From Clostridia bacterium (GTDB taxonomy: Bacteria; Bacillota; Clostridia; Oscillospirales; CAG-272), in contig JAFWYJ010000021.1 in assembly GCA_017517745.1 (NCBI GenBank), forward strand, positions 1 through 36,363: a stretch of DNA of 36,363 nucleotides, written 5' to 3'. A model generated the notes under the pieces. The model searched no databases and was not told the origin of the DNA. It saw nothing but the letters and a program-made list of their open reading frames with translations. Positions 1-7,827 of the stretch are shown piece after piece (the stretch's first letter is position 1; every line of letters begins with the position of its first letter). Both the position numbers and the translations under genes were made by a program.

Positions 1-4
1 AAAA

Positions 5-24
5 GCTTCTTGCAAAGAAGTTTT
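5..24. terminator. Short hairpin with T-runs on both sides
   Basis: The inverted repeat CTTCTT-GCA-AAGAAG is followed by TTTT on the plus strand and by CTTTT on the minus strand. It lies just downstream of the minus-strand radical SAM gene and could end its transcript. The stem is only six pairs and AT-rich, so this is a weak call. Confidence 0.35.
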
Positions 25-40
25 CCTTCCCCCGCAAATC

Positions 41-1480
41 TTATCCCCTCAAAAAAGACGGCGGATTTTTGTTTTCGTGTTGTGAAAAATCGGCACAGAG
101 CATTTCCTTGAGGGCGTCCGCGTCAACCCACGGAAGGCTTTTCGCATACGCCAACAAATGCCGGAAGGCGTCTGGCTGGGAGATCTTTTGCAAGGGACGC
201 GGATCGGATTTTTTCAGATACGCGCAAAGCCCCTCCCAAAAGGCAAACGGCGAGGGCATGCGCGCATCAAGATAGAAAAGCGCGTGGCAAAAGCGACCGC
301 TTTCAAGATAGCGCTCCAGAACCTCGGCAATGCCAAACAACTTTTGCATCTCGGGATAGGAAATCCATTTGCTTTCCAAAACGGTGTAGGGTGGGATCGG
401 CAGACAGCGATAGCCGTATTCCTCCTTTTTTTTGCGCAATTCGGTGCCGTAAAGCAGCTTGAGAAAGCCGAGTTGCAAGAGATCAGCAGAGCCGTAGGCA
501 TCGTCGAAGGACTTTCCAAAGCGCGCGTAGGTTTCATACGGCAATCCCGCAATCAGATCAAGATGCACGTGGATATTCCCCACGTTACGGATCCGCTTGA
601 CCGCCGCGATCACCTTCCCCGGATCGATCTGCCGAGAGGATGCCGCGAGGGTTTCTGGATTGGTGCTTTGCAGACCGAATTCAAGCTGGATCTTTCCCTT
701 TGGAAAGCGCGAGAGAATCTCAAAGCTTTCCTCGTTCAGAAGCGAGGCACAGACCTCGAAATGATAATGCTTGGTGAATTTCTCTTCCAGAAGCCCTCGC
801 CAGATCTCGTTGGCGCGTGCGACGTTGGCATTGAAGGTGCGGTCGACGAACTTGATGACCTTGCAGTCGCCGTCCAAGCGTTCAAACTCCTCCAGGTCGG
901 CAAGCACCTGCGCGGTCGGTTTCATGCGCACGCCGCGCGTGGCGGAGGAAAGACAGTAGGCACAGGAATACGGACAGCCGCGTGAGGATTCGTAATACAG
1001 AATATTTTCGCAGGCTTCCCCATCGCGATAAAGGATCCCCTCATCGCGCATGACGTTCGCCGCCTCTCCCTGCCAAACGCGTTCCAAGTCTTTGCCATCG
1101 CGGATCGCGCGACAGATCTTTGGCATGACCTCCTCGCCTTCTCCGCAGACGATGGCATCGATCCAATCCATGCCGTCGAAGCGCTCGGTCTCAAACGACA
1201 CCTCGGGACCGCCGAGCACGATCTTGCTCTTCGGCAAAAGCTCGCGCAAGGCTTGTGCCAGCGGAAGCGTTTGCGCAAGATTCCAGATATAGCAGGAGAA
1301 GCCGTAAACGTCGGCGCGCTCGGAATAGAGATGCTCGAGAATATGCGCCGTACGATCGCGCAGGCTATGCTCGATCAGCACCACCTCAAACCCCTCGCGC
1401 TCCAAGGGCTTGCGCAGACATCGCAAGGCAAGGCAAGAATGCACCCATGAGCCGTTGATGGCAAATAAAACCACTTTCAT
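41..1480 (-). CDS. B12-binding-domain radical SAM protein (DUF4080-type)
   Basis: A 479-residue protein with an N-terminal Rossmann-like B12-binding-type domain (about residues 1-130, including LGGPEVSFE) followed by a radical SAM barrel. The cluster motif CPYSCAYC places the three cysteines near residues 169, 173 and 176, and a C-terminal DUF4080-like region follows. Such proteins use a [4Fe-4S] cluster and S-adenosylmethionine to start radical chemistry, with cobalamin as a possible second cofactor; the substrate is unknown. I chose the ATG at 1480 because GGAGG lies 10 bases upstream (1491-1495). An in-frame ATG at 1507 has no ribosome binding site. The gene is monocistronic or follows the ATPase at 1529-2611, and it has its own promoter-like sequence at 1515-1543. 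Family placement is confident, function is not. Confidence 0.85.
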   Translation of the reverse strand: MKVVLFAINGSWVHSCLALRCLRKPLEREGFEVVLIEHSLRDRTAHILEHLYSERADVYGFSCYIWNLAQTLPLAQALRELLPKSKIVLGGPEVSFETERFDGMDWIDAIVCGEGEEVMPKICRAIRDGKDLERVWQGEAANVMRDEGILYRDGEACENILYYESSRGCPYSCAYCLSSATRGVRMKPTAQVLADLEEFERLDGDCKVIKFVDRTFNANVARANEIWRGLLEEKFTKHYHFEVCASLLNEESFEILSRFPKGKIQLEFGLQSTNPETLAASSRQIDPGKVIAAVKRIRNVGNIHVHLDLIAGLPYETYARFGKSFDDAYGSADLLQLGFLKLLYGTELRKKKEEYGYRCLPIPPYTVLESKWISYPEMQKLFGIAEVLERYLESGRFCHALFYLDARMPSPFAFWEGLCAYLKKSDPRPLQKISQPDAFRHLLAYAKSLPWVDADALKEMLCADFSQHENKNPPSFLRG

Positions 1481-1514
1481 CTGAAAACGTCCTCCAAAAA
1501 GCTTCATCCTCTAT

Positions 1515-1543
1515 ATTTTACCACACATTCAAGTGTTTTGCAA
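1515..1543 (-). promoter_or_regulatory. Sigma-A-type promoter for the radical SAM gene
   Basis: On the minus strand TTGCAA (1538-1543) is followed after 17 bases by TAAAAT (1515-1520), 35 bases before the chosen start codon. The -35 box sits inside the 3' end of the upstream ATPase gene. The match is 4/6 and 5/6 to consensus. Confidence 0.5.
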
Positions 1544-2611
1544 GTCAAACAAACGCTCGCAAAAGATTTTTGTGAAATCCTCCTTCTCCGAGAATCGCAT
1601 CGCGGCACTATAAATTTCTTCCAAGGCAAAATGATGCTCTCGCACACACGCCAAAGCCTCTTTTGCACCCTCAATCATCAAACGGCGCATCCGCTCACAA
1701 AAGTTGCTCTCTCCGCGCACGCCGCGCATGGCTGCCGTGTCGAGAAATTTGCGCATGCGGATGCGCTTGCAAGGATAGGCACACTCCTCGTCGGACGCGA
1801 TTACAAAGGCGATCCGTCGCTCGCACAAAAAGATGCCGTCAATGCGATCGGGAAGAATCGGATCGTGCGACAGAAGAATCCGCAAGCCTTTTTCTTTGGC
1901 GATGCCAAGGAGTGTCCGCGTCAGATATTGCGCAATCCCTCGGCAATCCTCAATCAAAAAAAGCTTCTCCGCACGTCGGAAATAGGTGTCGAATCCAACC
2001 TCGCCGCGCATGCCGACCGAACGAATGAGGGCGGGATAGATCTCGCTCCCGCCATCGGATTTTACGTCTCGCATCAGTCGTTTGGCAAGCGCTTCGACGG
2101 CGTCGGTATCGACGTAAGGCTTCACCAGAGCATCGCGATTCTCGCACAGCACCCCGACTGCGGCAAGATAGCGGTATGCACGCTCGTATGCCTGTGATTT
2201 GTCCCGTTGGAGCCGCTCGATTTCGGTTGACCTTTGCACCAGCCTCCCGGCATCCCAGAAGGCACCGAGATTGACGATTTCCTCGCGAAAGCCGGGGCGC
2301 GACGGCTCGTAAACGTGCGGTGCGGTCGCATCCAACAGAGCAATCCCATCCTCGCCGCGAGAAAGAATGATACCGTCCAGAGAATCGGGATCGGAGGAAC
2401 AGTAAATATATTCGCATCGATACCCCACGCGCTCCCCACACAAGGCTACCTCGCGTAAAAAACGGCTCTTTCCTGTCCCAGGACCGCCCTTGACCGCAAA
2501 GAGACGCCTGATGCGAGCGCGGTCAAATACAGCGGAATAATCGCTGTAAAAACCTCCGGCACTGTTCGAGGCTGCGAAATAGGCGTCCTCTCCGTTCGAT
2601 CTGATCGTCAT
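1529..2611 (-). CDS. P-loop ATPase, PRK06851-type family protein
   Basis: A 360-residue protein with a Walker A motif GGPGTGKS at residues 42-49 and the stretch YCSSDPDSLDGIIL at about 70-83. This resembles the uncharacterised ATPase family PRK06851 of spore-forming Firmicutes, whose members usually carry two P-loop-like halves. The second half here (ILLSHDPILPDRIDGIFLCERRIAFV) repeats the DPxxxDGI pattern but I do not see a second full Walker A. The start is set by GGGAGG at 2620-2625, eight bases from the ATG. The gene is divergent from the spoIIIA operon with a 144-base shared intergenic region. The biological role is unknown; a link to sporulation is only suggested by taxonomic spread and position. 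Confidence 0.7.
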   Translation of the reverse strand: MTIRSNGEDAYFAASNSAGGFYSDYSAVFDRARIRRLFAVKGGPGTGKSRFLREVALCGERVGYRCEYIYCSSDPDSLDGIILSRGEDGIALLDATAPHVYEPSRPGFREEIVNLGAFWDAGRLVQRSTEIERLQRDKSQAYERAYRYLAAVGVLCENRDALVKPYVDTDAVEALAKRLMRDVKSDGGSEIYPALIRSVGMRGEVGFDTYFRRAEKLFLIEDCRGIAQYLTRTLLGIAKEKGLRILLSHDPILPDRIDGIFLCERRIAFVIASDEECAYPCKRIRMRKFLDTAAMRGVRGESNFCERMRRLMIEGAKEALACVREHHFALEEIYSAAMRFSEKEDFTKIFCERLFDLQNT

Positions 2612-2666
2612 AGAAAAAACCTCCCGTTCGTTTTTGTTATCAGCATATTCGCCTGTGCAAAAAAGG

Positions 2667-2695
2667 TTCTATTTTTCTTTTTTGGCGCATATAGT
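2667..2695 (+). promoter_or_regulatory. Sigma-E-like promoter of the spoIIIA operon
   Basis: TTCTATT (2667-2673), 14 bases, then CATATAGT (2688-2695). This fits the sigma-E consensus KMATATT-N14-CATACANT with 4/5 core matches in the -35 and 7/8 in the -10. spoIIIA is a sigma-E operon in Bacillus subtilis, so location and sequence agree. The predicted transcript start would be near 2702, about 54 bases before spoIIIAA. Confidence 0.6.
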
Positions 2696-2755
2696 GGCTG
2701 TAGAATCAACGGAATCCGAAAAAACAAGATGATTTGAACAGAAAGGATGAGACCT

Positions 2756-3682
2756 ATGCAAAGTGTCAAAAAAATTTTTCCCCCGCTCTCTCTTCCCACC
2801 ACGCTCTCAAGTCTGCTCCCCTCGTTTTTGCTTGAAGCGATTCGGCACTGCGGCGCGATGAGCGCAGAGGAGGTGCGACTGCACACCGACCGATTTGCCA
2901 CCGTCACCTGCTGCGGAAGAAGCCATTCCACGGGCGTCACGCTGACGCGCGACGAGATGCATGAAATTCTCGGGCGCATGTGCGGCGGCTCGCTCTATGC
3001 CTTTGCGCAAAGCATCAATCAAGGATATTTGACTCTGGAGGGAGGCATCCGCGTCGGGATCTGCGGAACCGCAGCACTTGACGGTGAGCGCGTCATCGGT
3101 GTCAGTGCGATATCGGGATTGGTGATCCGCATTCCGCACGATCTGACCGTCAATGCCACTCCCATCACACAAGCGCTTTACGAGCAAAGAGGGACGAGCG
3201 GTATCCTGATTTTCGCGCCTCCCGGGATCGGAAAAACCACGCTCCTGCGCGCAGTTGCCAAAGAGATCTCCTCCCCCGACTACGGCTGGAGAACCGTTGC
3301 GGTGGATACACGCGGAGAACTTGGCTTCTCTTTACATAAAAAAGAGCTGTCGCTTGATCTGCTTGTGGGATACCCGCGCCGCATCGGCATTGAGATTGCG
3401 GTCAGAAGTCTGGGCGCACAGCTTGTGGTCTGCGACGAAATCGGAAGCACTTCGGATGCCGAAGCCATTCTTGCCGCCGCCAATTGCGGCGTTCCACTGC
3501 TTGCATCCGCCCACGCCGCGTCGATTTCCGAGCTGCTTTGCCGTCCCGCGCTTCGCTCGCTCCATCAAGCACGCGTATTTGGAATCTACGTCGGGCTTTC
3601 TCGCGAGAGCGGCGGCTTTCGCTACCGATTTTACGACCGACGAGAAGCCGACGAAACGCTTGAAAAGGAAGGAATTTTATGA
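2756..3682 (+). CDS. spoIIIAA: Stage III sporulation protein AA (ATPase)
   Basis: A 308-residue AAA/secretion-type ATPase with Walker A APPGIGKTT at residues 154-162 and Walker B-like LVVCDEIG at 223-230. It is the cytoplasmic motor of the SpoIIIA-SpoIIQ channel that links the mother cell and the engulfed forespore. An in-frame ATG at 2747 overlaps the Shine-Dalgarno sequence AAAGGA (2742-2747), so I use the ATG at 2756, which is spaced eight bases from it. The stop codon overlaps the spoIIIAB start by four bases (ATGA), indicating translational coupling. Length and gene order match the family. Confidence 0.95.
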   Translation: MQSVKKIFPPLSLPTTLSSLLPSFLLEAIRHCGAMSAEEVRLHTDRFATVTCCGRSHSTGVTLTRDEMHEILGRMCGGSLYAFAQSINQGYLTLEGGIRVGICGTAALDGERVIGVSAISGLVIRIPHDLTVNATPITQALYEQRGTSGILIFAPPGIGKTTLLRAVAKEISSPDYGWRTVAVDTRGELGFSLHKKELSLDLLVGYPRRIGIEIAVRSLGAQLVVCDEIGSTSDAEAILAAANCGVPLLASAHAASISELLCRPALRSLHQARVFGIYVGLSRESGGFRYRFYDRREADETLEKEGIL

Positions 3683-4155
3683 TCGGCGTCAAGCTTGCGG
3701 GTACGGTTTTGATCCTTGCGGCGGGAGGAATCGCCGCATGCGGCAAGGCAAGAAACGAACGACAAAAGCTTGGCGTGTTGGATGCATGGATCGACCTGCT
3801 CTCCTTCGTCCGCGGACAGATTGATCTCTATCTGACACCGATGGACGAGATCTTGCGAACTGCCGACCGATCGATCCTCAAGCGTCTGGGAGTCGACTCG
3901 GCTTGCATCACCCTGCGCGCTTGCCTGCAGGCATCTCTGCCGCATCTTGATTCCGAAAGCCGACGCTTGCTTCTCATCTGGGGACGCGAATGCGGGAGCA
4001 GCTATCGCGACGAGGAGCTTCGCCGCTGTGACCACACGCTTCGAGAACTGCGAGAGCAACGCGATCGGCTCGCCTCGCAGCTTCCGTCTCGGATGAAGCT
4101 CACGATTGCTCTGCCGATCTGTCTTTCCTTGGGAACAGCGATCCTTTTATGGTAA
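3679..4155 (+). CDS. spoIIIAB: Stage III sporulation protein AB
   Basis: A 158-residue protein with one N-terminal membrane segment (about residues 4-21), a soluble helical middle rich in Arg, Leu and Glu, and a C-terminal membrane segment (about 140-158). This matches SpoIIIAB, which resembles GspF-type inner-membrane proteins of type II secretion systems and is thought to anchor the SpoIIIAA ATPase. The start codon lies inside the spoIIIAA stop (ATGA overlap). Identification rests on size, topology and its fixed place as the second spoIIIA gene. Confidence 0.93.
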   Translation: MIGVKLAGTVLILAAGGIAACGKARNERQKLGVLDAWIDLLSFVRGQIDLYLTPMDEILRTADRSILKRLGVDSACITLRACLQASLPHLDSESRRLLLIWGRECGSSYRDEELRRCDHTLRELREQRDRLASQLPSRMKLTIALPICLSLGTAILLW

Positions 4156-4198
4156 ACACAAAGAACATTTCGTTTCAAATCACGGAGGAATATCAGCC

Positions 4199-4393
4199 AT
4201 GGACATCTCTTTGATCATCAAAATCGCCGGCATCGGCATCCTTGTCGCGGTCGCATCGCAAATTCTTTCCAAAAGCGGGCGGGACGAGCAGGCAACGTTC
4301 GTGACCATCGCGGGAATCATTGTGGCTCTCATGCTTTTGATCACCGAAATCGGCGGGCTGTTTGATTTGGTGAGATCGATCTTCGGAATGTAA
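4199..4393 (+). CDS. spoIIIAC: Stage III sporulation protein AC
   Basis: A 64-residue, two-helix membrane protein beginning MDISLIIKIAGIGILV. SpoIIIAC is normally about 65-68 residues. The frame is open further upstream to 4106, but GGAGG at 4184-4188 sits 10 bases before the ATG at 4199 and homologues begin here. It is thought to form part of the mother-cell membrane platform of the SpoIIIA complex. The 43-base gap after spoIIIAB is the largest in the first part of the operon. Confidence 0.93.
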   Translation: MDISLIIKIAGIGILVAVASQILSKSGRDEQATFVTIAGIIVALMLLITEIGGLFDLVRSIFGM

Positions 4394-4394
4394 A

Positions 4395-4787
4395 ATGGAC
4401 AGTCTGAAAATCTGTATGCTCGCGGTTGTCGGGGTTGCCGCCGCGCTGATCGTCAAACAATGGAAGAGTGATTTTCTCCCCTTGCTGCACGTTGCTTTGG
4501 TGATTCTGTTTGCGATTGCCGCGCTTCGCATCGCTTCTCCCGTGATCTCCTATCTGTCGGAATTGACAAAGCAAGAAGGGCTTGCGCCTTACGCCGCGTT
4601 GCTTCTCAAAGCGCTCAGCATTGCCATCCTGACACAGTGCTGTGCCGAGATTTGTCGGGAATGCGGAGAAGGCGCCGCGGCAAACGGTGTTGAACTGACC
4701 GGGAAAATCGAGATTTTGCTTTTGAGCCTGCCCATGATCCACGAAATTCTGAGCGTTGCCGGTCAACTGCTCTCCTTGGGGGAGTGA
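4395..4787 (+). CDS. spoIIIAD: Stage III sporulation protein AD
   Basis: A 130-residue integral membrane protein with about four hydrophobic segments, including VVGVAAALIV, HVALVILFAIAAL and KALSIAILTQCCAEI, typical of SpoIIIAD (about 130 residues). It starts one base after the spoIIIAC stop codon and has only a weak ribosome binding site, so it is probably translated by coupling to spoIIIAC. SpoIIIAC and SpoIIIAD are related in sequence and are regarded as export-platform components of the feeding-tube apparatus. Confidence 0.93.
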   Translation: MDSLKICMLAVVGVAAALIVKQWKSDFLPLLHVALVILFAIAALRIASPVISYLSELTKQEGLAPYAALLLKALSIAILTQCCAEICRECGEGAAANGVELTGKIEILLLSLPMIHEILSVAGQLLSLGE

Positions 4788-4791
4788 CGCC

Positions 4792-5946
4792 ATGAAATTT
4801 CACCGCAGGTTTCTCTTCCCTCTTCTGCTCGCCCTGACGATTTTTTTGGCGACGATCGGCGTATCCGCCAAGGAGACCGCCCCCGCAACCGATCAAATGC
4901 CCGAAGAGTTTTTCACGCTTTTGGAGAGTGTTCCCGAGGATATTGCCGAGCTCCTCCCGGAAGAACTTTTCTCTTCCGACAGAACACAGGTCGGGGATGC
5001 AGTGGTACAAATGAGCGATTTTGGATATCTGATGCAGGTTCTGCTTTCGCTGATCGGCGCAAATCTGACCGAATGTCTCGGGCTTCTGGCATCGGTTTGC
5101 GGACTTCTGATCCTTTCGTCGGTGTGCGGCACACTTCGCACCTCCTTCCGCAACGAAGGTGTGGGACAGGCATTTTCCTTTTGCTCGACGCTTGTCATTC
5201 TGCTCTCGTTTTTCTCTCAAAGCTACCGCTGTCTGGAATCTGTCACCGATTATTTTGCAAAGCTGTGCGGCTTCAGCTCCGCCTCGGTACCGATCATGGG
5301 CGTGCTCTACGCCATGGGAGGAAACGTCTCAACTGCGGTCGCCGCCTCCTCGGGGCTTTCGGTTTTCATGGCGGTGCTGGAGCAGGCGGTCGGAAAAACC
5401 GTCCTTCCCTTCTGCGGGATCTGCATGGCACTCGCACTGATATCCGCTCTCAATCCCGCTCTTCGAACGGGCACTCTGCTTTCCACGCTGAAAAAGAATT
5501 ACACCACGGCACTCACCTTTCTGATGATGCTTCTGCTCGCCATGCTTGCCGCCCAAACCACGCTTGCCGCGAGAAGTGACACGCTTGCCATGAAAAGCGT
5601 AAAATTCGCCGCGGGGAACCTCATCCCCGTGGTCGGCGGATCGGTGTCGGAGCTGTTGCGCACCGTCAGCGCGGGCGTGGGATTTTTGCGCGGCACGGTT
5701 GGGATCTGCGGGGTTCTGCTCCTGATTCTGATGCTGATGCCCACACTGGTGAAGCTGTTGCTGTTCCGCTTGACCTGGCAGCTTTCGGCGTCTCTTGCCG
5801 ATCTGCTCGGCTGTGATCTTGAAAAAAAGCTTTTGGATGAATTTGCCTCGCTTCTCGGCTATCTTGTCGCCGCCGTCAGCATTTGCTCCTCGGTTCTGGT
5901 TCTTTCGCTGACGCTTTTGACACATTGCGCCTCGGCGATTGGCTGA
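4792..5946 (+). CDS. spoIIIAE: Stage III sporulation protein AE
   Basis: A 384-residue polytopic membrane protein. A cleavable signal-like N-terminus (FPLLLALTIFLATIGVSA, cut after about residue 26) is followed by a short acidic extracytoplasmic region and roughly seven membrane helices, as in SpoIIIAE, the largest spoIIIA membrane protein. The frame is open from 4756, but GGGGGAG at 4778-4784 positions the ATG at 4792 as start; this Shine-Dalgarno overlaps the end of spoIIIAD. It probably forms the core of the inner-membrane channel. Confidence 0.94.
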   Translation: MKFHRRFLFPLLLALTIFLATIGVSAKETAPATDQMPEEFFTLLESVPEDIAELLPEELFSSDRTQVGDAVVQMSDFGYLMQVLLSLIGANLTECLGLLASVCGLLILSSVCGTLRTSFRNEGVGQAFSFCSTLVILLSFFSQSYRCLESVTDYFAKLCGFSSASVPIMGVLYAMGGNVSTAVAASSGLSVFMAVLEQAVGKTVLPFCGICMALALISALNPALRTGTLLSTLKKNYTTALTFLMMLLLAMLAAQTTLAARSDTLAMKSVKFAAGNLIPVVGGSVSELLRTVSAGVGFLRGTVGICGVLLLILMLMPTLVKLLLFRLTWQLSASLADLLGCDLEKKLLDEFASLLGYLVAAVSICSSVLVLSLTLLTHCASAIG

Positions 5947-5964
5947 CGGAAGAAAGGAGTGCGA

Positions 5965-6459
5965 ATGAAGACCTATTTACTGACACTCATTACCACCGCC
6001 TTTGCCGTCACGCTTGCCGGGATGCTATCGCCGCGCGGCGAGGGAGGCGGCATCGCAAAGCATCTCAAACTTCTCGGCGCCCTCCTTCTGGTCTGTGTTC
6101 TGATCTCGCCCCTGAGCGGCATCATAGAGGGACTCCGTGCATTTGCAAACGGTGAGATCGACCTCTCTTGGACCGAGGACAAGGATTCGGAAGACTATCG
6201 CGAAGACCTGCAAGGAACGCTCGACGGAGCATCACGGCAATACGTTTGCGAAATGCTGACACAAACGCTGGAACAACGCTTCTCTGTTTCCCGGGGAGAG
6301 ATCCGATGCGCGATCCAATGGAGCGAGAAGGAAAACACGCCTCGTCCCTCACACGTAAGCGTCATTCTCTCGGGGCAGGCGATCTGGAAGTCACCGAAGG
6401 AGATCGAGACGTTCGTCACAGAGCTTTTAGGATGCGGATGCTCGGTCGCGATCGAATAA
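5965..6459 (+). CDS. spoIIIAF: Stage III sporulation protein AF
   Basis: A 164-residue protein with two N-terminal membrane helices (about residues 3-21 and 36-54) and a soluble C-terminal domain of about 100 residues with the ring-building-motif size seen in SpoIIIAF. AAAGGAG (5953-5959) overlaps a possible GTG start at 5959, so the ATG at 5965, five bases downstream, is preferred. Sequence similarity in this family is low; position between spoIIIAE and spoIIIAG carries much of the identification. Confidence 0.9.
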   Translation: MKTYLLTLITTAFAVTLAGMLSPRGEGGGIAKHLKLLGALLLVCVLISPLSGIIEGLRAFANGEIDLSWTEDKDSEDYREDLQGTLDGASRQYVCEMLTQTLEQRFSVSRGEIRCAIQWSEKENTPRPSHVSVILSGQAIWKSPKEIETFVTELLGCGCSVAIE

Positions 6460-6478
6460 AAAAGAAAGGAGGAACAAT

Positions 6479-6991
6479 ATGTTTTCATTCTGGAAAAGCC
6501 GTGACGGAGCAGACAAAAAAGAAAGCTCGGTGCGTCCGTTCCTGATCGTCATCGCTGCCTTGGTGGGCATTGCGCTTTTGCTCTTCGGCGATCGGATCCC
6601 ATTTGGAAAGGAAACGGTGCAGGAAAGCTGCGAAAATTCCGACGAGGATGAGCTGATGCGCTATCAAGACTATCTGGAAGAGCGTGTGAAGCTGCTCTGC
6701 GAATCGGTCGCGGGTGTGAAAAACGTCACCGCCGTTGTCACACTTTCGGGCGGATTTGAGAAGATCTATGCCACAGAGATCGTGGAGGGTGGAGAGGAAT
6801 ACGTCATCATCGGAAGCGGATCGTCCGCCGAGGCGCTCTTCCTTTCGCGTGCCGCCCCCACGATTGAGGGCATCGGGATCGTCTGTCAAGGCGGCGGAAA
6901 TCCCGCGATCAAGCAGGAGCTCACCGCGCTGCTCAGCGCCACCTTTCATCTTTCCAGCAATCGCATTTATATCACCGAATCGCAAAAATAA
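6479..6991 (+). CDS. spoIIIAG: Stage III sporulation protein AG (ring component)
   Basis: A 170-residue protein with a short cytoplasmic tail, one membrane helix (FLIVIAALVGIALLLF, about residues 21-36) and a soluble domain. The domain contains the SpoIIIAG hallmark stretch ending GSGSSAEALFLSRAAPTIEGIGIV and a ring-building-motif fold resembling the EscJ/FliF group. SpoIIIAG multimerises into the large ring of the SpoIIIA-SpoIIQ channel. AAAGGAGG at 6468-6475 precedes the ATG. After this gene the operon has a 100-base gap that contains a second promoter-like sequence. Confidence 0.95.
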   Translation: MFSFWKSRDGADKKESSVRPFLIVIAALVGIALLLFGDRIPFGKETVQESCENSDEDELMRYQDYLEERVKLLCESVAGVKNVTAVVTLSGGFEKIYATEIVEGGEEYVIIGSGSSAEALFLSRAAPTIEGIGIVCQGGGNPAIKQELTALLSATFHLSSNRIYITESQK

Positions 6992-7027
6992 AATCACAGA
7001 TCTTTTTTCACAAATTGATCGGACACG

Positions 7028-7056
7028 GCATATTTAAAAGACACGGTTCATAATGT
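7028..7056 (+). promoter_or_regulatory. Internal sigma-E-like promoter before spoIIIAH
   Basis: GCATATT (7028-7034) and CATAATGT (7049-7056) are separated by exactly 14 bases. The -35 matches the sigma-E pattern KMATATT fully and the -10 keeps CATA-A and the final T except for one position. The predicted start near 7063 gives spoIIIAH its own short leader. An internal promoter in the spoIIIA locus is known from Bacillus subtilis, though at a different place. Confidence 0.6.
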
Positions 7057-7091
7057 TATAACGAACAAAAAAACACGGAGGAAATTTACCT

Positions 7092-7691
7092 ATGAAAACT
7101 CAAACAACCGCACTTTGCGAAGTGAAAAAGAACAACAAATTCAAAACCGTCATTCTCAAGTTTGGAAAAAGGAATCTCATCATTGCCTGCTCTGTCCTTC
7201 TGATCGGCGCGGCGGTCCTGCTCAATTGGATCCTCTTCACGGGCGGAAACAGCGACGGCGGCTACGACGGATATGATCAGCCCAGCGGAAACATCTCCGA
7301 CAATTTGAACCAGACGCCTCCCTCGAACGATGCAACCAACACCGACAACACCTATTTCTCCGCAACGCAGGTCAGCCGTCAAAGAGCACGCGACGAGGCG
7401 CTGGAGGTGCTTCAAGCAGTGGTTGACAACGCAGAATCGAGCGAGACCGCAAAAGCCGAAGCACTCGCAGGAATCTCCGCGATCGCGGACGAGATCCAAA
7501 AAGAAGCCAACATTGAGTCTCTCATCACTGCCAAGGGCTTTGAGCAGTGTGTCGCAGTCCTCAACGGCGACAGCATCAGCATCATCGTTTCGGCTGACAC
7601 CCTCCAGCCCGCTCAGCTCGCGCAGATCAACGCCATCGTCTATGAGCAGACCGGCATCGCTCCCGTCGGCGTGACTGTGATCAACAAGTGA
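7092..7691 (+). CDS. spoIIIAH: Stage III sporulation protein AH
   Basis: A 199-residue bitopic protein with a cytoplasmic N-tail, one membrane helix (about residues 29-49), a Gly/Asp/Asn/Pro-rich linker (50-85) and a C-terminal ring-building-motif domain beginning YFSATQVSRQRARDEALE and ending TGIAPVGVTVINK. SpoIIIAH reaches across the intermembrane space to bind forespore SpoIIQ; spoIIQ is not in this window. GGAGG precedes the ATG. It is separated from spoIIIAG by 100 bases with its own sigma-E-like promoter. Confidence 0.95.
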   Translation: MKTQTTALCEVKKNNKFKTVILKFGKRNLIIACSVLLIGAAVLLNWILFTGGNSDGGYDGYDQPSGNISDNLNQTPPSNDATNTDNTYFSATQVSRQRARDEALEVLQAVVDNAESSETAKAEALAGISAIADEIQKEANIESLITAKGFEQCVAVLNGDSISIIVSADTLQPAQLAQINAIVYEQTGIAPVGVTVINK

Positions 7692-7706
7692 AAAACAGAT
7701 CGTGGA

Positions 7707-7728
7707 GAAGGAAAGAATTCTTTCCTTC
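7707..7728. repeat. Perfect 22-bp palindrome in convergent intergenic region
   Basis: A perfect inverted repeat centred on GAATTC between 7717 and 7718, just after spoIIIAH. It extends imperfectly to GTGG (7702-7705) and CCAC (7730-7733). No T-run follows directly, so it may be a transcript-end structure or a protein site rather than an intrinsic terminator by itself. Confidence 0.6.
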
Positions 7729-7760
7729 CCCACTTCTTTCAAGAACCTTTCTGACAAAAG

Positions 7761-7811
7761 AAAAGAGAAAGCGTTTCTCGGTGCGACACCGTGAAATACT
7801 TTCTCTTTTTT
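7761..7811. terminator. Bidirectional terminator between spoIIIAH and the minus-strand gene
   Basis: AAAAGAGAAAG (7761-7771) pairs with CTTTCTCTTTT (7799-7809), with an inner helix CGGTG/CACCG. T-runs follow on both strands. It separates two convergent genes. Confidence 0.75.
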
Positions 7812-7827
7812 CGTCTGAAACGTGGAA

